From Mesorhizobium sp. AR10 (lineage in GTDB: Bacteria; Pseudomonadota; Alphaproteobacteria; Rhizobiales; Rhizobiaceae), in assembly GCF_024746795.1 (NCBI RefSeq), contig NZ_CP080524.1, forward strand, positions 744,001 through 808,000: 64,000 nt of DNA. Reading direction: 5' to 3'. Made by a program: the position numbers and the translations under genes. Positions within the stretch are counted from its first letter, which is position 1, and each line of letters opens with the position of its first letter. This document shows, piece after piece, positions 18,422 through 27,340 of the stretch. A model generated the notes under the pieces. It saw only the letters and a list, made by a program, of their open reading frames with translations. It searched no databases and was not told the origin of the DNA.

Positions 18422-18437
18422 GGATGTCCAAATTTAC

Positions 18438-18489
18438 TGTGAGATTTTCTCACAACTCACACCCTAACAATATCAATTGATTTTTCAAT
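18438..18489. promoter_or_regulatory. Two inverted repeats, candidate LysR binding sites
   Basis: TGTGAGA-TTT-TCTCACA at 18438-18454 is a perfect inverted repeat that ends 17 bases before the LysR start. ATTGA-TTTT-TCAAT at 18476-18489 is a second, perfect inverted repeat further into the gap. Both fit the spaced-palindrome style (T-N11-A) of LysR sites. They lie on the side of the divergent gap nearer the regulator, as expected for autoregulation combined with activation of the ureohydrolase gene. Confidence 0.45.
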
Positions 18490-18633
18490 GCAGCTGCCGG
18501 ACACTTTGACCCGGAACAGCATCAAGACGTGAAATCTGCAGGCAGCCAGCGGGACAGCGACCCGGCCGGATGACGGTCAGTTCGTTAGATGTCGCCGACG
18601 CCGCACTGCACCAGCCCAGCAGGAGGACCGGAC

Positions 18634-19695
18634 ATGGGTTACGATCGCGGCAAGCTCGAAGCGTTGCGTCGCAAATATGGCGAAAGCCATGGCGGCGAAA
18701 TGTTCGACCCGAAATTCAGGCGCGTCGCCGACAAGATCTTTTCCAAGAGCGGCACCAGGCTGGCGCCCTATTCCGGCATCCCGACCTTCCTCGCCGCTCC
18801 CTACCGCGAAATCGCCGCCGACAATCCGGATTTCGGCGATCTGCAGGTGGCGATCATCGGCGTGCCGATGGATCTCGGCGTCACCAACCGGCCGGGCTCC
18901 CGCTTCGGGCCAAGGGCGCTGCGCGCCATCGAGCGCATCGGCCCCTACAACCATGTTCTGGAATGCGCACCGACGCATGAGCTTCGGGTGGCCGATATCG
19001 GCGACGTGCCGTTCCAGAGCCGCTACCGGCTGGAGACCAGCCATGACGACATAGAGCGCCGCACCAACCAGATCGTCGATGCCGGCGTGATTCCGTTGTC
19101 AGTCGGCGGCGATCATTCGATCAGTCATCCGATCCTGAAGGCGGTCGGCAAAAAGGCGCCGGTCGGCATGATCCATATCGATGCCCACTGCGACACCAGC
19201 GGCCTGTTCGACATGACCAAGTTCCACCATGGCGGGCCGTTCCGCAACGCGGTGCTGGACGGCGTGCTCGACCCGTCGCGCACAATCCAGATCGGCATTC
19301 GCGGCTCGGCCGAGTATCTGTGGGAGTTCACCTACGAATCCGGCATGACCGTGGTGCATGCCGAAGAGGTGACCGGCCTCGGCATTCCCGCCATCATCGA
19401 GAAGGCGCGCAAAATCGTCGGCGACGGCCCGACCTACATCTCCTTCGACGTCGACAGCGTCGATCCGGCCTTCGCGCCGGGCACCGGCACGCCTGAGATC
19501 GGCGGGTTGACGACCCGCGAGGTGCTCGAACTGCTGCGCGGCCTCAAGGGCCTCAACATCGTCGGCGGCGACGTCGTCGAGGTGGCGCCGCAATATGACG
19601 CGACCACCAACACCGCGCATGTCGGCGCGCAGGTTCTGTTCGAGATCCTGAGCCTGATGGTTTTCAGCCCGGCGATCACCGGCAAGGGAGCCTGA
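18634..19695 (+). CDS. Agmatinase-family ureohydrolase
   Basis: A 353-residue manganese ureohydrolase that removes urea from a guanidino compound. Metal ligands are complete: His161 in GGDHSISH, Asp183, His185 and Asp187 in HIDAHCDT, and Asp272 and Asp274 in FDVDSVDP. AGGAGG 5-10 bases before the ATG at 18634 fixes the start. The N-terminal extension of about 60 residues before the fold is longer than in classical SpeB and resembles guanidinobutyrase, guanidinopropionase and related enzymes. So agmatine may not be the substrate, and I leave the symbol blank. The two importers that follow presumably bring in the guanidino compound or handle the amine product. Urea released here could feed the urease encoded further right. 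Confidence 0.85.
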   Translation: MGYDRGKLEALRRKYGESHGGEMFDPKFRRVADKIFSKSGTRLAPYSGIPTFLAAPYREIAADNPDFGDLQVAIIGVPMDLGVTNRPGSRFGPRALRAIERIGPYNHVLECAPTHELRVADIGDVPFQSRYRLETSHDDIERRTNQIVDAGVIPLSVGGDHSISHPILKAVGKKAPVGMIHIDAHCDTSGLFDMTKFHHGGPFRNAVLDGVLDPSRTIQIGIRGSAEYLWEFTYESGMTVVHAEEVTGLGIPAIIEKARKIVGDGPTYISFDVDSVDPAFAPGTGTPEIGGLTTREVLELLRGLKGLNIVGGDVVEVAPQYDATTNTAHVGAQVLFEILSLMVFSPAITGKGA

Positions 19696-19778
19696 TACCC
19701 GAAACAATTCCAAGGCGGTCGCCGCGCTGGAGCCGGCGGCCGCACTCAAACAAACAAGCTTCCAGAAGGGGAATGACA

Positions 19779-20585
19779 ATGACACTTCACATGAAACTCA
19801 AATCATCCATTGCCGCCGTGCTGATGCTCGGAGTGACCGGCTTTGGTTTCGTCACGCAGGCCAATGCCGACGCGGTCGACGACATCACCAAGGCGGGTGC
19901 CATCAATGTCGGCATCTTCTCCGACTTCCCGCCCTTCTCCTCGGCTAGCGCCGATATGAGCATCAAGGGCTATGACATCGATGTGGCGCAGTTCATCGCC
20001 GATTCCTTGAAGGTCAAGCTCAACCTGGTCAGCGTGACCGGCCAGAACCGCATCCCGTATCTGACCGACAAGCGCGTCGATATCCTGATGAGTGTCGGCT
20101 ACTCCAAGGAGCGTGAGCAGGTGATCGATTTCGCCGCCGCCTACGCGCCTTACTACATCGCCGTCATCGGCCCGGCAGCACTTGCGGTCAAAGGCAAGGA
20201 AGACCTCGCCGACAAGTCGATCGCCGTCAACCGCGGCACGCTGGAAGATACGTCGCTCACCGAAGTCGCCCCGGCCTCCGCCGATATCAAGCGTTTCGAC
20301 AACTACAATTCCGTCATCCAGGCCTTCATCTCGGGCCAGACCCAGCTGATGGTGGTCGGCAACGATGTCGGCGCCCAGGTGTTGGCGAAGCAGGATGCGA
20401 TCAAGCCGGAGCAGAAGTTCCAGCTGCTCACCTCGCCCTCGCATATCGGCCTCAACAAGAACGAGGACCGCCTCAAAAAAGCGGTCAATGACGCGGTCGC
20501 CAAGATGCTGGCCGACGGCAAACTCGACGAAAGCTCGAAAGCCTGGCTGAAGACGCCGCTCAATCCCGACAACCTCAAGGATTGA
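19779..20585 (+). CDS. Polar amino acid ABC transporter substrate-binding protein (family 3)
   Basis: A 268-residue periplasmic binding protein with a cleavable signal (VTGFGFVTQANA) and a family-3 ligand domain. INVGIFSDFPPFSS opens the mature protein, GYDIDVAQFIADSL and RVDILMSVGYSKEREQVIDFA follow. Two in-frame ATGs exist at 19773 and 19779. GAAGGGG touches the first and is spaced 7 bases from the second, so I prefer 19779. It lies 83 bases after the ureohydrolase gene and 6 bases before the permease genes. Ligand is probably an amino acid or guanidino acid (inference). Confidence 0.88.
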   Translation: MTLHMKLKSSIAAVLMLGVTGFGFVTQANADAVDDITKAGAINVGIFSDFPPFSSASADMSIKGYDIDVAQFIADSLKVKLNLVSVTGQNRIPYLTDKRVDILMSVGYSKEREQVIDFAAAYAPYYIAVIGPAALAVKGKEDLADKSIAVNRGTLEDTSLTEVAPASADIKRFDNYNSVIQAFISGQTQLMVVGNDVGAQVLAKQDAIKPEQKFQLLTSPSHIGLNKNEDRLKKAVNDAVAKMLADGKLDESSKAWLKTPLNPDNLKD

Positions 20586-20591
20586 TCTACC

Positions 20592-21248
20592 GTGGCCTTT
20601 GCTTGGCTTCCAGATGCTGTGGGCGACATCGCGCGCGGAGCGCTCACGACGGTCTTGCTGATCGTCGTGACCACTCTGGTGGGAACGCTGCTCAGCATCC
20701 TTGGCGCGGCAGGCCGGCGAAACGGCCCGCCGCTCCTGAAGCGGGCAATCGCCATCTATGTCGAGGTGATGCGCAACACGCCGTTCCTGGTGCAGCTGTT
20801 CTTCATCTTCTTCGGGCTGCCCAGCATCGGCGTGAGGCTCGATCCGATACTGGCCGCCATGCTGGCGATGACGCTCAATATGGCCGCCTACACCATCGAG
20901 ATCGTCGGCGCCGGGCTCGACGCGGTGCCGCGCGGGCAGACGGAGGCAGCGCTTGCGCTTGGCCTTCGACCGCGTCAGGTGTTTATCAAGATCGTGCTGC
21001 CGCAGGCGCTCAAGGTGATCTATCCGGCGCTGACCAGCCAGATCGTCATCATGATGCTGGAGTCCGCCGTCGTGTCGCAGATCGCGGTGCGCGAGTTGAC
21101 CTACGAGGCTGACATGCTGCAGGCGCGCACCTTCCGCGCCTTTGAGACCTATTTCGTGGTGACGATGGTCTATCTCATCCTGTCGATGGGACTGCGTCGA
21201 CTGCTGGTCAGCGGCGGACGCCGTGTTCTGGGAGCCGGCGTGTCATGA
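20592..21248 (+). CDS. Polar amino acid ABC transporter permease (HisM/HisQ family)
   Basis: A 218-residue inner-membrane permease starting with GTG. The family segment MRNTPFLVQLFFIFFGLP occurs near residue 60, and the coupling loop around GQTEAALALGLRPRQVFIKIVLPQALK near residue 115 is the EAA motif. Five hydrophobic helices are visible. It overlaps the next permease gene by ATGA. No ATPase gene of the HisP type lies next to it. Confidence 0.88.
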   Translation: MAFAWLPDAVGDIARGALTTVLLIVVTTLVGTLLSILGAAGRRNGPPLLKRAIAIYVEVMRNTPFLVQLFFIFFGLPSIGVRLDPILAAMLAMTLNMAAYTIEIVGAGLDAVPRGQTEAALALGLRPRQVFIKIVLPQALKVIYPALTSQIVIMMLESAVVSQIAVRELTYEADMLQARTFRAFETYFVVTMVYLILSMGLRRLLVSGGRRVLGAGVS

Positions 21249-21892
21249 TCGAATTCACCTTCTGGGACATCCTGCGCAACCTTCTGTTCGCCGCCCGCTG
21301 GACGGTGCTTTTATCGCTCGCCGCCTTCGTCGGCGGCGGCGTGGTCGGCATGGTCGTGCTGTTCTTCCGCATCGCCAAGAACAAGTGGAGCCGGCGTATC
21401 GCTTCGGGATACATCGCGCTGTTCCAGGGAACGCCGCTCTTGATGCAGCTCTTCCTGATGTTCTTCGGCTTGCCGATGCTCGGCCTGCGCATCGAGCCGT
21501 GGACAGCGGCGGTGCTCGGCCTCACCTTCTTTGCCAGTGCCTATCTGGCCGAGATCTGGCGCAGCGGCGTCGATGCGCTGCCGCGTGGCCAGTGGGATGC
21601 CGGCGCCAGCCTCGGGCTGCACTATCTGCAGGAGCTCAGACTGATCATCCTGCCGCAGGCATTCTCGATCACCCGCGCGCCGACCGTCGGCTTCCTGGTG
21701 CAGCTGATCAAATCGACGGCGCTGACCTCGATCATCGGTTTCGAGGAACTGGTACGGACCTCCAACGCCATCAACAACGCCACCTTCGAACCGTTCAAGG
21801 TCTACGGACTGGTGGCGTTGATCTTCTTCGTCATGTGCTTTCCATTGACGCAATATGCACGCACGCTCGAACAACGCGCGGCGGCCCACTGA
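21245..21892 (+). CDS. Polar amino acid ABC transporter permease (HisM/HisQ family)
   Basis: A 215-residue permease partner of the preceding gene. It has FQGTPLLMQLFLMFFGLPML near the centre and the EAA loop GQWDAGASLGLHYLQELRLIILPQ. The pair would form a heterodimeric channel fed by the binding protein encoded at 19779. The only ATPase encoded in this series is of the PotA type, 1.3 kb downstream, so the cognate ATPase is either shared or encoded elsewhere. Confidence 0.88.
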   Translation: MIEFTFWDILRNLLFAARWTVLLSLAAFVGGGVVGMVVLFFRIAKNKWSRRIASGYIALFQGTPLLMQLFLMFFGLPMLGLRIEPWTAAVLGLTFFASAYLAEIWRSGVDALPRGQWDAGASLGLHYLQELRLIILPQAFSITRAPTVGFLVQLIKSTALTSIIGFEELVRTSNAINNATFEPFKVYGLVALIFFVMCFPLTQYARTLEQRAAAH

Positions 21893-21965
21893 GCCGCGAA
21901 AAGCGGCGAACGGTGGGATGAAAGGGTAACAGCCGGGGAGCCGGCACAAACAGAGGAGAAACCAG

Positions 21966-23054
21966 ATGAACAGACTGATCACAACACCCGTCACCCGACG
22001 CGGCATGCTTGCCGCCGGTCTTGCCACCGCCGGTGTGCTCGCCATGCCATCTATCCTGCGGGCGCAGGACAAGTCGCTGAAGGTCGGCGTCTATGGCGGA
22101 TACTTCAAGAAATCGTTCGACGAGCACATTTTCCCCGACTTCACCAAGGCCACCGGTATCGCGGTCGAGTCGGTCGCCGAGCCAACCGGCGAGGCGTGGC
22201 TGGTGCAGCTTGAACAGGCGGCCAAGGCCGGTCAGGCACCGGCCGACCTTTCGATGATGTCGCAGGGTTCAACGATAAAGGGCCAGTCGACCGAATTGTG
22301 GACGCCGCTCGATACCTCGAAATTCAAGCACTATGGCGACCTGCTGCCGCGCTTCATCAACAAGTATCCGGATGGCCGCGTTGCCGGCATCGGCGCCGTT
22401 GCCTGGTGGATCACGCTGGTCACCAACACGGATGTCTACAAGGATGCACCGGAATCCTGGGCAGCACTCTGGGACAAGGCCAACGCGGACAAGCTCGGCC
22501 TGCTGGCGCTTGCCTCCAACTCGTTCCTGCTCGAGGTGACGGCCAAGACCTTCATGGGCGGCACCAACGCGCTCGACACCGAAGAGGGGCTGAACAAGGC
22601 CTTCGAGAAGCTCGCCGAGGTCAAGCCGAACGTCCGCCTCTGGTATCGCGACGAGGCACAGTTCGAACAGGCGCTGAAGTCAGGCGAAATCCCGATGGGC
22701 CAGTATTATCACGACGTCACCGGCCTGGCGGCCGCCGACGGTTTCCATGTCCGCTCGACCTTCCCGAAGGAGGGCGGCATCCAGGATTCCGGCAATTGGG
22801 TGCTGTCGCGCGCCTCGACCAAGGTCGACGAGGCGCACGCTTTCATTGACTATATGAGCCAGCCGTCGATTCAGGGCCTCATGTCGCGCAAGGTCGGCAC
22901 CACGCCGACCCTGAAGAAAGAGGTGCTCGACCTCAAGCCGGAAGAGTTCGCCTCGGTGTCGTCGGATATCGAGCCGATCATCCCGCGCTACGACCTCTAC
23001 ACGGAGAAGGCCGACTGGATAAACCAGAAATGGACCGAACTTATCGTCGGCTAA
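21966..23054 (+). CDS. PotD-type extracellular solute-binding protein, TAT-exported
   Basis: A 362-residue binding protein of the spermidine/putrescine class (solute-binding family 1). A twin-arginine signal TRRGMLAAGLATAGVLAMPS precedes a cleavage-like RAQD. The mature domain starts LKVGVYGGYFKKSFDEHIF and contains NWVLSRASTKVDEAHAFIDY near residue 275, as in PotD-like proteins. GAGGAGAAACC before the ATG gives a strong start. It serves the PotABC-like genes downstream. Polyamine, opine or another cation are all possible ligands; amine products of the ureohydrolase fit the context. Confidence 0.88.
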   Translation: MNRLITTPVTRRGMLAAGLATAGVLAMPSILRAQDKSLKVGVYGGYFKKSFDEHIFPDFTKATGIAVESVAEPTGEAWLVQLEQAAKAGQAPADLSMMSQGSTIKGQSTELWTPLDTSKFKHYGDLLPRFINKYPDGRVAGIGAVAWWITLVTNTDVYKDAPESWAALWDKANADKLGLLALASNSFLLEVTAKTFMGGTNALDTEEGLNKAFEKLAEVKPNVRLWYRDEAQFEQALKSGEIPMGQYYHDVTGLAAADGFHVRSTFPKEGGIQDSGNWVLSRASTKVDEAHAFIDYMSQPSIQGLMSRKVGTTPTLKKEVLDLKPEEFASVSSDIEPIIPRYDLYTEKADWINQKWTELIVG

Positions 23055-23086
23055 ACCCCGAACAGCTCGCCTGACCTCGCATATTG

Positions 23087-23109
23087 CCTCTCCCCTGACA
23101 GGGGAGAGG
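23087..23109. repeat. Perfect palindrome between binding-protein and ATPase genes
   Basis: CCTCTCCCCTG-A-CAGGGGAGAGG forms an 11-bp perfect stem 33 bases after the binding-protein stop. There is no T-run, so it looks like a processing or attenuation hairpin that would leave more binding-protein mRNA than transporter mRNA. Its sequence resembles the C-rich and G-rich intergenic repeats elsewhere in the window. Confidence 0.6.
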
Positions 23110-23201
23110 TCGCCGATCGCCGAATCCGCAATTCCCTTTCGTATCGCGAAATGGGGAAAGCGGGGCCATTCGCAATATCCTCCGGTTTACAGGATCGACT
23201 C

Positions 23202-24239
23202 ATGTCCGGATTAGACATCAACGCAATCACCAAGAAATTCGGCAATTTTGCCGCCGTCGAAAATGTCCAGCTGAACGTGCCGCATGGCACCTTCGTGTGC
23301 CTGCTCGGGCCATCGGGTTGCGGCAAGACCACGCTGTTGCGCATGATCGCCGGGCTGGAGGAGCCGACCAGTGGCGCGATCGTGCTGGATGGCGAGGACA
23401 TCACGCCGCTGCCTACGCACAAGCGCAATCTCGGCATGGTGTTCCAGTCGCTGGCGCTGTTTCCGCATCTCTCGGTGGGCGACAACATCGCCTATGCGCT
23501 GCGCATTCGCGGCGCCTCGAAGGAAGAGCAGAAGAAGCGCGTCGACGAGTTGCTGACGCTGATCCATCTGCCCGGCTTTGCCGATCGTCCCGTGGCCAAA
23601 CTGTCCGGCGGCCAGCGTCAGCGCGTGGCGATTGCCCGCGCGCTCGCACTGTCGCCCAAATTGTTCCTGCTCGACGAGCCGCTCTCGGCGCTCGACGCCA
23701 AGTTGCGTGAAGCCATGCAGGTGGAATTGCGCCAGCTGCAGCAGCGGCTCGGCATCACCACCATCGTCGTTACCCACGACCAGCGCGAGGCGATGACCAT
23801 GGCCGATTTGGTCGTTGTCATGGGCCACGGCAAGATCCTGCAGGCGGCGCCGCCGATCGAGATCTACCGCAAGCCGTCCGACGCCTTCGTCGCCGACTTC
23901 ATCGGCATCACCAATCTCTTGCCGGCGGAAGTCGACAGCGCCGGGCGCACCACCATCCTCGGCACCGCCATCCCGGGTCTCGTCATGCCGGCCGGCCTGA
24001 AGAAGGCTTCGGTGTCGATCCGCCCCGAAGACGTGCATCTTGGCGAACCCGGCAGCCGCGCCATCACCGGGCAGGTGAGCTTCGTGCGCGATCTCGGCGG
24101 CACCATAGAGACCTTCGTCGAGGTCGGCGGCACCAGCATCATCGCCGTCACCACGCCGCGGGAACGGCTCAACGTGTCGGTTGGTGCGCAGGTCGGCGTC
24201 GTGCTGCCGCCGGAGAGCTGCGTGGTGCTCGGCTCATGA
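23202..24239 (+). CDS. PotA-type ABC transporter ATPase
   Basis: A 345-residue ATPase with Walker A GPSGCGKT at residues 36-43, signature LSGGQ at 134-138, Walker B LLDEP at 156-160 and a C-terminal TOBE-like domain from about residue 240 (SIRPEDVHLGEPG). That architecture is typical of polyamine and related importers. I chose the ATG at 23202, preceded by AGGATC, over an in-frame ATG 51 bases upstream. It overlaps the PotB-like gene by four bases. Confidence 0.9.
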   Translation: MSGLDINAITKKFGNFAAVENVQLNVPHGTFVCLLGPSGCGKTTLLRMIAGLEEPTSGAIVLDGEDITPLPTHKRNLGMVFQSLALFPHLSVGDNIAYALRIRGASKEEQKKRVDELLTLIHLPGFADRPVAKLSGGQRQRVAIARALALSPKLFLLDEPLSALDAKLREAMQVELRQLQQRLGITTIVVTHDQREAMTMADLVVVMGHGKILQAAPPIEIYRKPSDAFVADFIGITNLLPAEVDSAGRTTILGTAIPGLVMPAGLKKASVSIRPEDVHLGEPGSRAITGQVSFVRDLGGTIETFVEVGGTSIIAVTTPRERLNVSVGAQVGVVLPPESCVVLGS

Positions 24240-25090
24240 GACGCGAAGTCCCAAGGTCGGTCGCCGACTACACACCGCTGTTCTTTCCGGGCCTGATGCT
24301 CATCGTCTTCTTCGTCGTGCCGTTCTCGACGATGATCGCGGTGAGCTTCTTCAAGCGCAACCCGGCCGGTTTCTACACGGTGGACTTCGTCTTCGACAAT
24401 TACGCCCGCTTCCTGTCGGTGTTCTTCGGCGGCGTGCTTGGCTTTTCGCTGATGCTGGCGGTGCTGGTCGCGATCTGCTGCGTCTGTATCGCCTTTCCTT
24501 TCACCTATCTCTTGACCAGGCGGCCGCGCCACGTGCAGACGCTGTGGCTGGTCGGCCTGCTGTCGGTATTGTCGCTGTCGGAAGTCATCATCGGCTTTGC
24601 CTGGTCGACGCTGTTTTCGCGCACCGCCGGGATCACCAATCTGTTGGTGGCGATGGGGCTGATGGACAAGCCGGTGGCGCTGCTGCCGAGCTTCGGCGCA
24701 GTGCTGACCGGCATGGTCTACCAGGCCCTGCCCTACACCGTCCTGGTGCTCTACCCCGCCCTTGTGCGCCTTGATCCAACATTGCTCGAGGCCGCGCGCA
24801 CGCTTGGCGCCTCGCCGGTCAGGGCCTTCTTCAACGTCGTTGCGCCGGCGCTCAGAAACACCATCGTGGCGACGCTGATCATGGTCTTCGTCTTCGCGCT
24901 CGGCTCCTATCTGTTGCCGCAGATCCTAGGACGGCCGCAGCACTGGACGTTGTCGGTGCTGATCACCGACCAGGCGATCTACCAGTCCAACATGCCGTTC
25001 GCGGCGGCGATGGCGGTGTTCCTGGTGCTGATCTCGCTGGCGCTGGTCGGCATGATGCTGCTCGTCGGACGCAGGGAGAACGCGCTATGA
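24236..25090 (+). CDS. PotB-type ABC transporter permease
   Basis: A 284-residue permease with six hydrophobic helices and the binding-protein-dependent EAA loop LLEAARTLGASPVRAFFNVV near residue 180. It starts inside the stop of the ATPase gene and overlaps the next permease gene, so the three are translationally coupled. It resembles PotB/YdcU-type subunits. Confidence 0.88.
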   Translation: MRREVPRSVADYTPLFFPGLMLIVFFVVPFSTMIAVSFFKRNPAGFYTVDFVFDNYARFLSVFFGGVLGFSLMLAVLVAICCVCIAFPFTYLLTRRPRHVQTLWLVGLLSVLSLSEVIIGFAWSTLFSRTAGITNLLVAMGLMDKPVALLPSFGAVLTGMVYQALPYTVLVLYPALVRLDPTLLEAARTLGASPVRAFFNVVAPALRNTIVATLIMVFVFALGSYLLPQILGRPQHWTLSVLITDQAIYQSNMPFAAAMAVFLVLISLALVGMMLLVGRRENAL

Positions 25091-25890
25091 TCGAGACCCT
25101 GCTTCGCCGCCTCTATTTCACTGTCGTCGCGCTGTTCCTGGCAGCGCCGCTGATCGTCGTTGCCGGCGTCTCGGTCAACGAGAAGCAGGATCTGGCCTTC
25201 CCGCCGGTCGGTTTCTCGCTGGCATGGTACGGACAGATTTTTTCCGATCCGGAATGGCGGCTGGCGCTGATCCATTCGGTGACGCTGGCCGTCTGTTCAG
25301 CTGCGATAGCCGTCGCCATCGCATTGCCGCTGGCCTGGTTCCTGTGGCGGCGCATCGCCCCGTGGGCGAACATCTTCCAGGTCCTGGGGCTGGCGCCCTT
25401 CATCCTGCCGCCGGTCATCACAGCGCTCGGTTTCCTCACCTTCTGGGCGACGGTCGGGCTGTTCGGCCAGTTCTTCACCGCCATCATCAGCCACGCCATC
25501 TTCTTCGTGACGCTGCCGCTGGTGACGTTGTCGCTGGGCTTTGCCTCGATCGACCGCTCGCTGGTCGAAGCTGCCGCAACCATGGGTGCGGACGACCGCA
25601 CCGTGCTGAAGACAGTGGTTCTGCCGCTAATCCTGCCCTACCTGGTCTCGGGTTTTGCCTTTGCCTTCGTGTTGTCGCTCAACGAATACATCGTCGCCTA
25701 CATGACGATCGGTTTCACCACCGAAACGCTGCCGATCAAGATCTTCAACGCACTGCGCTACGGCTACACGCCGACCATGGCCTCGGTGTCGGTGTTCTTC
25801 GTCGCGGTGGCAGCCCTTGTGTTCGGTGCGATCGCCAGGTTCGGCGATATCCGCAGGCTACTCGGCGCGATGTCGTCGGACGGCAACTGA
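25087..25890 (+). CDS. PotC-type ABC transporter permease
   Basis: A 267-residue permease. Its EAA loop LVEAAATMGADDRTVLKTVV is near residue 155, followed by the segment LSLNEYIVAYMTIGFTTETL that marks PotC-type subunits. It is the last gene of the plus-strand series, and a strong hairpin terminator begins 13 bases after its stop. Confidence 0.88.
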   Translation: MIETLLRRLYFTVVALFLAAPLIVVAGVSVNEKQDLAFPPVGFSLAWYGQIFSDPEWRLALIHSVTLAVCSAAIAVAIALPLAWFLWRRIAPWANIFQVLGLAPFILPPVITALGFLTFWATVGLFGQFFTAIISHAIFFVTLPLVTLSLGFASIDRSLVEAAATMGADDRTVLKTVVLPLILPYLVSGFAFAFVLSLNEYIVAYMTIGFTTETLPIKIFNALRYGYTPTMASVSVFFVAVAALVFGAIARFGDIRRLLGAMSSDGN

Positions 25891-25902
25891 GCGAGCCTGC
25901 AC

Positions 25903-25937
25903 AAAAAGCGGCCGCCGGGATGACCGGCGGCCTTTTT
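25903..25937. terminator. Bidirectional rho-independent terminator
   Basis: GGCCGCCGG (25910-25918) pairs perfectly with CCGGCGGCC (25924-25932) around GATGA. Five A residues precede it and five T residues follow it, so it can end transcripts from both directions: the plus-strand transporter series and the minus-strand MATE gene, whose stop codon begins at the last T. Confidence 0.85.
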
Positions 25938-27340
25938 CAATGGCCAAGGGCGAGCGGCGGCGCGATTCGGTCACGCCGCAACCAGCGCGCCAGAAGCAGG
26001 GCCGCCACCACGGCCAGCCCCGACGACAGGCCGATCCAGATGCCGACGCCGTTGAAGCCGAAATGGAAGGCGAGCAGCACGCCAAGCGGCAGCCCGACGC
26101 CCCAATAGCCAATCGCGGCATAGATCATCGGCACCTTGGTGTCGTGCAGGCCGCGCAGCATGCCGGCGGCTACCGCCTGCGCGCCGTCGAAAATCTGAAA
26201 CAGCGCGGCAAAGGCCAGGAACGACACAGCAAGCCCGATCACTCTGGCATTGGCCGGATTGCCAAGATCGATGAAGGCGCTGATCAGGAGATGCGGCCAC
26301 AGGATCATCCCCAGCCCCATCAGCGCCATGAAGGAGACGCCCATGACAAAGGCAGTCCAGCCGGCACGGCTGACACCTTCCGGGTTGCCAGCGCCATGGG
26401 CCAAGCCCACCCGCACCGTCACCGCCTGGTTGAGGCCGAGCGGCACCATGAAGGAGATCGAGGCGATCTGGATGGCGATGGCATGTGCGGCAAGCGAATC
26501 CGCATCGATCAGGCCCATGAGAAAGGCCGCCGCGTTGAAGATCGTCACCTCGAAGGCCAGAATGCCGGCGATCGGCATGCCCAGCCGCAACAGCCCCTTG
26601 AAGCGCGGCCAGTCGGCGCGCCAGAAGCGTCCGAACAGACGATACCGCCGGAAATTCTTCTCAAGCATCACCACCGCCGCCAAGCCGACGAACATCAGCA
26701 TGCTCGACAGTGTGGTGGCGAGGCCAGATCCGGCAATGCCCATCGGCGAAATGCCTAGATTGCCGAACATGAACACCCAGTTGAAGAAGACGTTGCAGGC
26801 AACAGCGACGAAGACGATGACCAGCGCCCAGCCCGGCCGCTCCAGCGCCGAGATGAACGAGCGCAGCACGATGTAGCCGTAGAACGGCAGCACCGCCCAT
26901 TCCAGCCAGCGCAGATAGATGCCGGCCTGCCGCGCCAGTCCCGGCTCCTGGCCCATCGCCAGCAGAATTGCCTCGCCGTGCCAAAGCACGAACCAGATCG
27001 GAATGCAGATCAGGATCGCCAGCCACAGGCCCTGGCGCACCGTGCGGCGCAGGTCACGCACCGAATGGCGTCGGCGGCCAAGCTCGGTCGCCATCATCGG
27101 CGAGGTCGCCAGCATCAGGCCGAGCCCGAAGATCAGCGGCATGAAGTAGAGGTTGGCGCCGAGCGCGCCGCTGGCTAGCGTATCCGGTCCCACCCGCCCC
27201 ATCATCATGACGTCGGTCGCGGTCATCGCGGTCTGGCCGAGATTGGTCAGCACCATCGGCCAGGCGAGCGCCAGCGTCGCCCTGATTTCCTGACGCCAAA
27301 GATTTTCCGGCGCACGAGCGCCGGCTTCGATCGCAGACAT
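25937..27340 (-). CDS. MATE-family multidrug efflux protein
   Basis: A 467-residue exporter with about 12 hydrophobic helices in two MatE halves. The first half opens with LALAWPMVLTNLGQTAMTAT, the conserved substrate and cation site region, followed by GALGANLYF; the second half begins near residue 240. NorM-type proteins export cationic drugs by sodium or proton antiport. I start at the ATG at 27340 because GGAAAGAG precedes it; an open extension to 27520 lacks protein-like character. The gene is alone between two terminator or intergenic regions. Confidence 0.88.
   Translation of the reverse strand: MSAIEAGARAPENLWRQEIRATLALAWPMVLTNLGQTAMTATDVMMMGRVGPDTLASGALGANLYFMPLIFGLGLMLATSPMMATELGRRRHSVRDLRRTVRQGLWLAILICIPIWFVLWHGEAILLAMGQEPGLARQAGIYLRWLEWAVLPFYGYIVLRSFISALERPGWALVIVFVAVACNVFFNWVFMFGNLGISPMGIAGSGLATTLSSMLMFVGLAAVVMLEKNFRRYRLFGRFWRADWPRFKGLLRLGMPIAGILAFEVTIFNAAAFLMGLIDADSLAAHAIAIQIASISFMVPLGLNQAVTVRVGLAHGAGNPEGVSRAGWTAFVMGVSFMALMGLGMILWPHLLISAFIDLGNPANARVIGLAVSFLAFAALFQIFDGAQAVAAGMLRGLHDTKVPMIYAAIGYWGVGLPLGVLLAFHFGFNGVGIWIGLSSGLAVVAALLLARWLRRDRIAPPLALGH

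Noticed and set aside
18484..18634. Guanidine-III riboswitch-like string (CCGGAC...CCCGG...CAAGACG) before the ureohydrolase gene
   Set aside because: The second pseudoknot stem cannot be formed: the 3' segment does not complement the 5' loop. Similarity is limited to short GC words.
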